64,000 nucleotides of DNA from contig JACEVL010000494.1 of NCBI GenBank assembly GCA_020284085.1, forward strand, positions 111,001 to 175,000, read 5' to 3'. Position 1 is the stretch's first letter. The number at the start of each line of letters is the position of its first letter. This DNA is from Aporrectodea caliginosa. Lineage: Eukaryota > Annelida > Clitellata > Crassiclitellata > Lumbricidae. A model generated the notes under the pieces. It saw only the letters and a list, made by a program, of their open reading frames with translations, did no database searches and was not told the origin of the DNA. A program made the translations under genes and the position numbers. This document shows, piece after piece, positions 22,001 through 34,600 of the stretch.

Positions 22001-25000
22001 AAGTGAAGTTGTTATTGACGCTCTGCGTTATTACAGTTCACTTAACCTCTGTTATTGTGAAAATGTTTGTGAAAAAGTTTTTTTAAATGTTGGAAAAAGT
22101 TTAACTAACTAGTTTTAGTTTAGTTAACTTATTTACAAAAGCAGCTGCCAACTTTAGTTAAACTATTTTATTTTAGTTGAAAAATAAAGTTTAACTAAAA
22201 AAATTAGTTTTGTGCCTATCACTGCCTCGGGCTCAGACAGCCACAGCACAGCATCATGCCTATGCTTCTGTTGGCCCTTTGTTGTGGAATGACCTTCCTG
22301 CTATAACTCACGCTATGAAGTTATCTGGGGGCACTTGCAGTTTCTGCCCGTTCTCTTAAGACTGTTCTTTCTCGAGGGTTCTTCGCACTGGGAGCGCCTC
22401 TGATTAGATTGTACTGTAACAGGCGCCTTAGAAGTCCGTAAATAGAATAGAATAGAATGGCTGAAGGGCAGATTGGGGATATTCAATAGGCTTCTTTTGC
22501 AGCCGAGACATTGGTCAGACAGAAGTAAGAGTCCGTCAAATGAAACTGTAATCGCCATATCATTGGCAGCGAACGACATTGATTCCCGAGTACATGTGTG
22601 CCAAGCTCTCAGATCGACGGAACGTGTTTCACAGCAAATGTGAGGAGCCCAGGGTTTTCAGTTTCTTGATCACCAATTTAGCACCGAATTAGGAGCTCAT
22701 ATGCCTTCTTAATAAGTGCAGCGTCTTTGATGCTCAGATCTAATGACGAGTGACTGATAGCCCTATTTTTGATCATGGTATAACCGCCTCTCAGTTGTGA
22801 TCCAACTCTTTTAAAATCATATCAAATCAGTACATGATATCAGAAGTTGCGAGTGTGTGCCGTTGAGGCAATGGCCATGTCTATTGATGTGCTTGTGTGC
22901 CTTTCTGCGTGTCTCATAGCCTATAGACTAACTTGAATGATGACGTATATGGTGAATGCGGAATATGTTCTATTTACTTTTTGTATTTATTATTTTAATT
23001 TATATTTATTTTTTAGTTGAAATGCGCTACATAAATGTTTTGCTGCATTACACCAAATGGTTGGTTGTTTTTGCATTATAAGGAGTGGCGTGATAACTCT
23101 GCGAGACAGTGAGGGAGCTCTGATCGCTATGTCTCCCACAATGCCGACCAACACAGTGGCGTGAGTTCTTCTAGTTTACTTTGTCGTCGTTCGACGATGT
23201 CTTCTGGAAATTTCTCAAGTGGCAATATGTGTGCGATATCAGTCCTCTATGCCATCCAAAGAAGCACAAGTGCTCCGCATTTAGCTGATCCTTTAAGAGA
23301 TATGAGAATCCTGCACGAATACGCATTAGCTATTCCAATGGGATTTGCAAACTGCTGTCATTTGAAATTACAGCAAAATCTCATGTTGCAGCGAATGTAA
23401 TGTTGGCCGACGAGAAAATCTAATAATAACATTGAAGTGCAACTGCGCATTAGGCCTATATATAAGCTTATAATAAGAATGTTTTTGTGTGTTCATGCAA
23501 CGCAAGCAGAAAGCCATACAAGCTGACGTGGACGGAAGTGAAGAGACCTCAAGATAGTAAGTGACGTCACTGTTCGTAGACTGCAGCCTGTGACATGCTC
23601 TGCTTCTCTTCCTAGTTTCTCTGCATCTATTTCGATTCTCATGACTATTCTGTTTGATCGTGGTCCTGCGTTCTCATGCAATTGGGAACACAGGAAGTTA
23701 TCCTAAGAGTCGCCGCTATATGCAAATGTTCACATATGATTATAATAGAGATTAATTTACTCGTGTCTTCTTTCACTCTTCCTTCCTTCCTTCCTTTATC
23801 TATCTGTATTCCTTCCTTCCTTCTTTGTTCTTTTCTCTATCATACATTCCTTCTTCCTTCTGTCATCAAGCGCTTCTTCTGTCCTTATTAAAATTATTCG
23901 AAGTGTTGAGCCTCCGGATTGTATGGCAAGCGTTAGAGTGTGAGGCGAATTGAACTGAATGACTCAGAATGAGCATTTAGGTAGGCCTACGCTTTGCAAT
24001 GACGCATCGGAAATAGTGGTCGAATCCTCAAGCTGGATTATCGATTTTTATTATTCATCATTTTGCACAAGTTTTTATTACTATACAAGGACGAGGCTGA
24101 ACGTTTTTCTATTTGAGGCTTAACCTTCAAAGAAGCTTAATGAATGATTTTATAATAGGATGATCTCCTATGAATTGTATGTTATGTGGATCTCACTAGA
24201 AGTTCCGTTGTTGCATCGTATTGATTTATGCATAATTATTCTAATGAGAATTAAAATCCCAGACGAAATAGCCAAGCCGTGCGCCTTGATTAGATCCGAC
24301 GGTATACTAGTGCTGCATCTGCTCTTATTGGTTCTCCTCTAATAGGAACGAGTCAGAACAGTCAGATGCTGCAGAGCGTCCTATCGCAGGTGTCCGACCA
24401 CTTCAACAGGTTAGACGCCATTCACAGAGCTCGAGATTGTTGTCTCGATTTTTGAGCTTATATTTAAATAGTCTGATATGTCGCTGTTTCCCCAACTTTA
24501 TTGATACTAGAGATAGAACAACGAATGAACGCTAACACATGTTCAAGTAAACTTTCAACTTTATTCAATCAGCCATTTGTGTGTTTTTATAATTGTAATA
24601 ACCGCTGTAAGGCTGCTTTGACAGCCACAAAATGTTGGCGTTTCTCATTATTGATAATTTATAATTATCTTATAGGCCTGCAACTTTAATTCTGTTAATT
24701 CTTTAATTCACATGGGTACAGTGTGCGAAAGCAATTAAGGAAAATCAGCACAATGACAATACAGAAAATCAAACTATGGGATAGGTTTAAAGTGTACTAG
24801 AGACCAAAACTATACAAGAGATTCACGAATTTGTGTCCAAACATATGTCCTCAAACAAAAATACACGTGAGAAGAGAGGACAATGAATTTGGCCTACGAC
24901 TCTAGATCAAAGTACACTGTTACAGTGTGAATTCAAGTGAGTAAATAAGTAAACTTAGAATAGGCGCTACGTAAATGAAGATACAAGTTGTGCGTTGTAT

Positions 25001-25608
25001 CATTCCAATGACGACCGTCTACAAGTTAGTGTGATTTTCAAAAGATAGCCTACGACTGTGCGTTGGCGCTATATCCATTGTCTGCAGTTTTCTTCGTTGT
25101 CTTCAGTGCTTTCAAAGTGGAAGAACTACAGACGCAACTCAATGAGCGACTGCGCATGCTCGAACGCAAGATGGAAAGTACGTCATCGACCACAATGCAC
25201 CGTTCATCACCCTCACGTACAGTATCGATCACATCATACGACTCACTTACTGACTGCCTTACTTGTCTAGTTACTTACACACAAGATCAAGTTGTGTGTT
25301 GGTCTCTGCCTTTCACATGGAACTGTCTGTGTCCGTGGGCTACCTTTGCATTTCTCGCCATCTCTCGATTTAATTATATCGAGTTATCTAATGTATTTGA
25401 CCAGTGGAAACGAAAGATATACATGACTACATAATCATGTATATATACGGAAGGAGAATCCTCCTACTTCTGTTCCTCCTTTTCTTTAATCGCCGTTGTG
25501 ATGACGTCTGATGTGAAGAGGAATGTCGTCAAATGACGCACATCGCAGTCTATATCGCGTCATTAGTCTGAGCCAATTCTATTAAGCGCAGTCATCATTA
25601 CGCCATCA

Positions 25609-25679
<71 letters not shown>

Positions 25680-28600
25680 AAGGCGTTTCGACGTCTTCAT
25701 ATGGATTGATCTGTTTGCACACTTCACCTATAAAGGTAGACTGATTGCAGATATAGTCTGTCTCTTGGAAGTCTAAGTTATCTCTGTCTCTTACTTTTCC
25801 GAAGGCCTGTTTCATTCCTGCCTTCCATTTTGTCTACCAATTTATCTTCCGACTACCCATTCCTCCAACTATCCATTTATCTTCCGACTACCAATTAATA
25901 TCTTCCGACCACCCATTTCTCTTCCGACTGCACATTTTTTTCTTGCACTGCCGGTGTGTATTTTGACTGCCAACTTTGTCTCCAATTCCTCTTCTCCTTC
26001 GAATTTCCGCCGACTGCTCGTATCTCTCGCGGCTCTCACTTCTTTCTGGAGACTTACCAATGTTTTTGACAGTTTTTCCTACCACTACCTGTGTCTCTTC
26101 CCACTTCTAATTTCCATGGCTCCTTATATCCTCGTTGCTTTTGCTTTTATCTCTTTCAGAAGGTCAGTTATTCGGTCAGTTAGCTAGTAAATGAGTCACC
26201 GAGTCAGCTACTCAGTCAGTCAGTTGTTAAGTAAGTAAATAAGTTAGTTAAATAAGTTAGATAAGTTAAGTTAAGTACGTAAATAAGTTAGTTAGATGGT
26301 TGGTCAGTTAGTCGGTCCACTCTTAAAGTCAGCATTTTGTCATTCATTCATTCTTTTAACTCAGTCATTTATTCAGTCCGTCAGTCCGTCGGTCAGTCAG
26401 GTAGACAGTGTCCCTGCTGTGTCCATCTGTCTGAGCACCTCTGCTATGTGTTGACAAATATTGAGAGGCGCCTTTGTTCAAATAATCAACAGATTCTCGT
26501 ATTTATGAGTCTACGCTGTTGGCATCCTTCTTAACCAAAACTCTTTTCCTCTGCCTCCTTCTGTTGCTTCTGTATTTTTCTCCCACTGGTGTTACTTCTT
26601 TATCGGCCTACATTTTCTCTTACCAGCAGTTTTCTTCGGAATAATTTTCTTATCAGTATAAACCACTCACTTAGTCTCAAGAAGTCATAAATCATATTTC
26701 CAACGTTCGCCATCCTCCTCAATGTCTCCTACATTAAAATGTTGGCAGCCTTGGTGCACCTGATCGCCGCTCGCAAGACTTCAAAAGCGCACTAATGAGC
26801 TTGGTGTCAGGTAGCGAAGGCAAGCGCTTGAGCACGCCGACATGATTAGTTACTTAAGGGGAACGGCAGCTCAGGTCGATTTCTCAACACAAGGAAAACG
26901 TCGCATTGACGACACTGGCTGCGATGCCAAGAGTAAGAAGGAAAAGGAGAAGGAATAGGAGGAGGAGAAGTAAGAAGAGGAGAAGAAGTAAGAGAAGGAG
27001 GAAGAGGAGGATGCCATTGGCAAGGAAAAGCGAAACTTGCAAATGCTTTTAGAAATGCTCTAGTAAACTGAATGTCTTGATTTTCTGTCGCCTCCTAGGT
27101 ATCTTCTTCACATTTCTCTTCTGTATGCGCCACAGGTCAAGCCTAATTAGCGCCAGATTCCTATCTACTTTATCTGATGGTCTCTGTTACCCGTCTTTGT
27201 CCTTCGCTGTCTATCGCTAGATTTCTCTTTCTCTCAGTCTTCCTTCATTTCAGCTTCCGCCAAACTCTGCCTTCCAGTCTAATTCACGCACACGCACGAA
27301 TACATTCGCAAGTGCATGCATGGACATATACACGAAAACAGACAAATTCATGCATTCATACGTATAATTATTCATACTTATCATCATCACCATCATCATC
27401 AGGATACATGGGCCCGTAGGTGTCCAACGCTTGCATCGGATCCATGGGCCGAGGCCCGTTGGAGTCCAATGCTTGCATTGGATTTCATACGTATTTTTTC
27501 TTTACGAACGGAGTATCTGCACCCATCCGTTCGACCTTCGCACTTCTCCCTTAAAGAGAGTTCCAGGCTTAGGACTGGCTCTGATATCCACTATCTTGTG
27601 GTATCAGAGGCGGCGATGCCGCCCACGTTTGCCAGCTTTTCAGGGTTCCTGCTGAGCCTGTCCACCTCGCGTAGCGCCCTAGGTGGTACTTCAGCCAAGA
27701 CCTTCACCACTGATGGCATAGCCTCAGCAGGCATTCCCCTACTGACTGTTGCCACCATTCATACTTATACCGTTACTTATACGCACAATCACTAAAGTGA
27801 GCCAATCGCCCACCATCATCTGCCTATCTATCACCCCTCGAGATTTCCACTCGAAACTGAAGTCTCGTCTCTTCAAGGATTCATCCCCCGATTCATCTGA
27901 TCCTCCACCTTCTAATCCTAAACCACATCCGCCTTAACAGCTGCTCTGCCCCTCTGGCCCTCTGGCAACTGGACTCAGACCTCCTTCTGACTAGTGATTG
28001 CCCTTTAGACAACCCCTCTGACTCGACGCAGCGCTCTTGAACAAGCGGGTCCCTGCACTTGGCTTTAGAGTGGCTCTTTAGAAGTTTTTGAGCTTACGAT
28101 TACGATTACAAATATTTATCTGATATAACCTAACATAAAATATGAAGAATGTATTTATGAGATATGAAACTACAACCGATATAAAATGCAACGTAGCGTG
28201 ACCAGTAATCAGATGGTGAGATGATGACGATGACGTCGTGTTCTATTTGATTGGCAGTCGAGAGTCTGAAGTTGGTGGAGATCGAGAAATGCAAGAAGGA
28301 CATCGCAGACATTCGAGATCACATCTACAACAGTTCACAGAAGAGAGCAACAACGACGACCATTGATTTCCGTATGAGGTCAGACAGTCATAATTACTCT
28401 GATATATCCACGAAACTCTCTTCTCTTTCGAATCTGTCATCCTCCTTTCTTTATGCTCTGATTCCTCATGTTCTTCTCATTCTCTTGTTTTATTGTTGAT
28501 ATATACCAACAATATGGTATAAATTACCTACTTGACCTTTGTCGACCTGTGTCGGGCCCCTACATTATAGGCTACATATTATAAAAGCGCCGCAGCTGCG

Positions 28601-31600
28601 CCTTCCAAACCGATACAGACTATAGTTCAATTAATTTTGTCCTAAATGCAAAGCATACGAATCAATACACCAGATCAACTCATCACCAAATGTAGGCCTA
28701 TGGACACGCCCGTTGTATATAAATAACAGATTATATATAGATAACGATAACAGCAGCCAATCAATGGCGCGTCAGCATAAATATCTCTCTCTAAAAGCTC
28801 CCTCCAGAACAGATTACACTATGGCTTAAAAGGTTCCACGACAAAGTCGTCTACAGACTGTTCGTCTGTACGACACCGTCTACATACATTTCGCCGACAG
28901 ACATTTCGCATACGAAATGATTTGATATTGCAACTTTAAAATGGAAGCTGGATTGATGAAAAAACTGTTTCCCTAAATGGAAGTGGTATTGATGAAAACA
29001 CTCCTGTATTGAAATAGAAGCGGGATTGATCGAAATAATTTTTCCAGTAAATACAGTAGAAGCTGAGTTTTCGAAACTAAGTTTTCGATTCAACGGAAGG
29101 TGGTTTGATGAAAATAGTTGTTTCCGAAATTAGAAGCTGGATCCATGAGAATATTTAGAACATTTTAAGAAAGCGACCGCTGTTGATTAGCCCTAATGGA
29201 TACAGCTACACTCGTATGCGAAATGTCTGTCGGCGAAATGTGTGTAGACGAAGTATCGTAGACGAAAAGTCTGTAGACGACTTGTCGTGACACCAGCTTA
29301 AAATAAGCTTATGCTGGGCATTTCAGTGCATTAGATTCGTGTAGCACCGTCTTAGAATGTCACCGGAAGCAAGCAAGAAAATCGTCAAAGTTCGATCGTT
29401 GATCTGCAATTCCTTTACAGCAAAGATCCATTAAGTATTGCCAAGATATAGGTCACTGTGGCATCTGTCTCAAGAGAATTAATGAATTTATGTCTTCCGT
29501 TTGGGTGTATTTCTTAAGGCAGGGCTAAGAATAATCAGATCAGCCTGCGAACTTTGCTATAATTACGACACATGGATGTTTCTATTTTGCCTGACTAATG
29601 AAACATCAAACCACTCATAGACCACTGAGATTGTTTTCAGCTTTCATCTTGGCTACTTCTTCAGGTCGTTATGACCCCTAATAAGAAGGGACTACGGTAT
29701 CTAAAGTACACATTATAGATGATATTGGATTACGGATAAAATAAAATTGGGTTCGAGAATGTTCATTTGCACCAGAATTAAATTAGGCAAAATTAATTAA
29801 CTATGTACCAAATAATTAGGTAACCAACAAAAGAATGGTTTTCCTCATTTATTTTTTCTTCCTTTCTTTCCACCCTTTCTTATTATACTTTCTTTTTTCC
29901 TTTCTACCTTTGTTCTTTCTACCTTCCCTTGATACAGCGCCGGTGTATAAGCTGACGTGGCTTTTGTGTGGCACTTAGAAATCTCGGAGATTCACATTAC
30001 ATTTCGTTTTTTCTTTCTTTCTTACCTTCCTTTCTTCATCAGCTGTTGAACTACGGAATTCCTTCGACTCCATCCGAACATCATCTGCATTATTTGCCTA
30101 ATTCACCTTAATGTCCTTTCAGAGCATTCAAAAACAGCAACGGTGCTATTTATTATGCGTTGATTGTCATTTATCTGCATAGATTTTGCCACTCTCTCAA
30201 AACGTAGCATGGCTTGGCCGCGTCCATGCCTAAAGAAAAAACAGTCATGAACCTAACTATGCTAATTTGTTGCGATCAGTCTTTTGTGCTGTGCTTAATA
30301 AAGGACAAGCATGCAGATGTTCTCTGGTTTTGTTTCCAAACAATTATTTTCGGCAGATTTTAGGAGAGAGTCGTATTTCTTTTAGCTGTAGTTCTTTCAG
30401 CGATGAGCAGAAGATGCGTCTGAAACCTAAGCGCGAAGTACTTGCTTTTGAGAAGGTAATTAATGTCTCATCAGGTGACGGTCGATCATTCAACCGATGA
30501 AGTTCTTTCGTCCTTCGAATAAATGTCTTCATCTCAGAACTAAGACCAAGTGAATCAATTCATTCAACTCAGCTTTATAATCACTCCCATAATTTGTAAT
30601 CGTAATCGTAAACTCCACATTTCTTAAGCGCTACTTTAAAACTAAGCACAGGGCACCAGCTTATTCCAACATCAGTTTAACTCCTGTCTCTTCCAGCCTG
30701 TGGTAGACGAAGAAGCACTCTAATTATGACAACTTTAATGATTTCATTTCTCTGTGCTCAGCTCGAATCTCTGCGCGTCTTATTAAACTGGAGATTAATT
30801 GTAAGCCATAGGAATCAGTTTCAATAATGCTGGTGTGCGACCATCGTGATAGACATTTGCAACGGCCGCCGTATTATGGCCTACTATTATAGACCCTAAT
30901 ACGGCGGCCTTTGGTTCATAATGACATTATGAACCAAAGGCAAGATGTATCGATATGACGCATGGAATTATGGAAATGATGTAATGTTGAAATTTTTTAG
31001 AAAGGCTAAATCTGAATGAACTGAGTCAGACCTTGGTCGTAGATCTGAATTTTATTTTATTCGAATGTTGTAATTCGTGTTTTTCTTTGTCAACTGCAGT
31101 CTATCAGTCCGACAGTCAACGCGTGCAAATGAACACATTGCTCGGTAGATGCGATCGAGTTTCATCGAAGAATCACAAAAATCATTTCGAGGGCTTTCAA
31201 ATCCGATGCAGAACTATTCACGACGCGTTGCACTTGCAGCAGGCTTATGAAAAATCGTCATAATATTTGAGTAATTTTTTAACTTTTGAAACAAATTTAA
31301 TTTTAAAAATTGTGAAATAGACTTTAAATTTATTCACTAGAATAGCAAATGAAGTGAAAATTTGCAGGCAGAATCGTTTGTAGTTTGCAACGTGTGTGCT
31401 TAGTAAGGCCCCTTAAATGACTTAACAGAGGCAAACGGCCAAAAAACAGACTGACGACGAAATATCAGCCAAATACGAAAAGATTAACGACTTGGCCGGT
31501 TTGGACAAATAACTGATCTTTTATTTGTCTGATATTTTGTTTAATAACTGTTGCTGGACTGTTGCTTCTGCCTCTGTTGCTGCATCAGCAAATGCAGCCA

Positions 31601-34600
31601 ATTTCAAAAGCAAACTATTGATCTGGTCTCATGTGTCACATTAATCGTCACCAGTAGCTACGCATTAACCGATGGACGTCAACATGACGATGAACCACCT
31701 GTTCCAAGACATTCGACCATTCGTAGACCTATCACAGAAGACCAACCAAATTCTCCTAACAAAAACCCCCCAGCAAACTGTCGAAATGAGGTTCAACGGA
31801 CATAATTATTTCCTACCGTTGTTGTCATACAATTAGTGACTGTCGGATGGTCATCTGTCTGTACTGGATGTCGTTGCCGCCGCCAGAATGTCATCTCTGA
31901 CGGTGACTTCGTGTGTCATCTTCTGAGATATTTCGGATGCTTTTGCATGAACATACCATATGCTTACTTTCTCACATTCTGTGTGTTTTATTTGCATCGT
32001 TTATCAATGTATGTATGCATACTTTATGCATGCATAAGCATGCCATTGAATGCATATCATATCCGTATGCAGTTTTTGCATACTGTTTGCGAAAGCAACG
32101 TGTGCTTATTATTATATTTGTATGCTGATGTGTGCAGGCTCTTCTGTTTGCATTTATGTATATCGTTGTGTATTGATGTGTGTATTGTATGTAGCCCGGT
32201 TTCACCTACGGATGAAAAAATAATCAGACACAAGGTGAAAACGGTGCCATCCTTTCAAAAGGTAAACGGTTTTCAGTCTGTTTGCATGCGTTGGTAGGCC
32301 TACTTGAGGGTGTTATAGGTAGGCCTATACTGTCTTGTTTTACATGGCTATTGTCTTACACGGCTACTGTCTTATATGGCTTTTGTCTTATGTGCTATAC
32401 ATCGATGTCAGGTCTCTTATACAAACCAGTTACCTCTCACTGTAAATAATGAAACTACTATTTTATTACAGTTTCGTGGATCGTGTTCGATTCAGAATTA
32501 AGTTGAAATTGACCGTTGCTTTGTTCGTTATGCTCTTCAGATGTTTATATGAAACGATTCTGAAGTTTCATTTAGAAATTTGGTGATCTTTAATTTGTTG
32601 ATCTCCTTATTCTTGAAAAGTCGAAGCGAATGACCTTCATTGTTGCAGAGGATATGACAATGGAATGTCTAAATGAGACCTGGTAGTCTGAGCAGTCCTT
32701 TAATGTTGCTTTGGTGTTAGATGTGGTGTTGTACGTGTGTCAGTCGTTTAGAATGTCTGTAACCTTGGACTATCATTGACGTAATGTAAGGAGATGACGG
32801 AGAAGACACGAAATAGATCGCATGAATGAATATATTTAATGGGTAATCGCTAACTTAATTAATCTCTAAGACTGGCCCTTCGTAGCTGGCAGTTGAAGAT
32901 GAATCACAGGTATTGAAGAAGGAACCGATGAATATGACTGTATATATAATGTGGGGTTTGGTTGATGACAAATGACGACAACACAGAAGAATAAATCCAG
33001 ACAATGGTCAAGAAAGGTGAGCGAAGGATGGACAGAAGCAGACAATAGAATCATTGACAACTGCTCGTCCTTCTACCTGGAACTTTTCTATCTCGTCATG
33101 TTCTCTTACCGAGTCTTTCACACCAAGCTGAAATCTTACCTCTTCCAGTTTGGTCATGGTTCTTAACGTTTCCTGTTTTCCGACATCAATATACACCGTT
33201 CAACTTCGCAATTTGGGAGCGCTATGAAATGCGTTTGAATGAAATATACTTTATAGTGCAGTAGTCTGATTGTAGTCTAAGAGCTGGAAAGAAAGATAGG
33301 CTCTATATGCTCCATCGTGGGAGACCATACATAGTAGGAAGAAAAGATGAAAAGTAGTATCCATGCAAAACAAAAAGAGAAGATTTGTAGTTTTTGTAGT
33401 AAGAATGGGCAGAAATATAACAGGTTCTGAGTTCAAATAAAATCTAATCAACCCATATACAGAGAATATATATTTTCTGATTTTGTTGCAGTACACACTT
33501 TCCGAAGAAACAGTTAACTATCTGAAGCAGCCAACCTTTGATATCTGGCACTGGGAATCAAACGAAGTACTGTTTCTTTGATCCATCAGTAGACGGCTCA
33601 TTCATTTATTTATTTATTCATTCATTCATTCATTCATTCACTCACTCACTTATGTTATATAGCGCCTCTGTTAAATTCTGCATTTTGAGCGGATCCTATA
33701 AGTAAACTGACGATTAACTTAGTAACATTCACGTGAAATTGACAAAATTTGTCAATTTCACGTGAATGTTAATTAATTTGAGACAATTTAATTGTCTCAA
33801 ATTAATGAACAACATTAGCAAATATACCTACTACTAGAAAACGTTAGATATAGCCTAATTAACAAGGAAGAATATAATAAACATTGTTGTGTTACTCCAT
33901 CTGTTAGTCTATTAGGCTATAGTTTCCTATAAATATCGATCGTTCGTCTGTTTGTTTTCTTGCTGCTCTGCCTTCTTTCAATCAACGAATATTTTGGGTT
34001 GTTTGGTTTAGATGCTCTGTCTCTTGGAACACATGTATCACGAACTCGGTCTCGTTCGTGAGTTCAGCATTAATCCAATCACACTGAAGAGATGGCTGGT
34101 AAGGCATTCGTTTACAGTACTGTTACAGTGTAGTCCCGCAATGTTTTTTATGCGGTACGAGGGAAAAACAAAGAAAATTACGTTAAAATGTTCGTCTGTA
34201 GCCTATGCTTTCAGTTAAAAGTTACTTGAAGTGTCTAATAATTAAAATATCTTACTTTTAACTCTGGGCTAACAAACTTTATCATTTTAATTTAATTTAT
34301 ATTGATGTAATTGCTTATTGTCAACGAAATATTCGCCACATTTTAGTTCGATTGATTGAATCATATTTTCAGACTTCATTCGAAACTGAATGCTCATTAT
34401 AGGTAAATGATTATCGTAAACTCGTCATTTCTCTAGCGCGCAAAGAGGCTGATTTTCAAAAAGCATTCGTAACATTTAAAGCATCCCTATTAGTTTAATT
34501 AGACTGCTACGCCTGTAGCACTTAACTGTCTTGATTTAGTCATCATACAGTCGATCGGGAGCCTTCTCCATGGATGTGAAGGCAGCGCAAGAGAAATTTA

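Noticed and set aside
23161..23400. Possible extra PDE9A exon immediately after exon 3
   Set aside because: No frame resembles the mammalian segment after the PTMP motif, and the gtgagt donor at 23161 is consensus. Left as an unresolved phase question instead.
25606..25815. Frame with a poly-His tail
   Set aside because: The His run is the (GAT)n microsatellite read on the minus strand; the remainder has no similarity.
27316..27795. A 159-codon plus-strand frame in PDE9A intron 5
   Set aside because: It has mixed composition but no recognised family and no consistent splice context. The start lies in ordinary intron sequence and the end is close to a LINE 3' end; it is probably part of an unclassified repeat.
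31551..31805. Plus-strand frame with Cys-rich start and proline-rich end between PDE9A exons 6 and 7
   Set aside because: No match to PDE9A, and exons 6 and 7 already join in phase without it.
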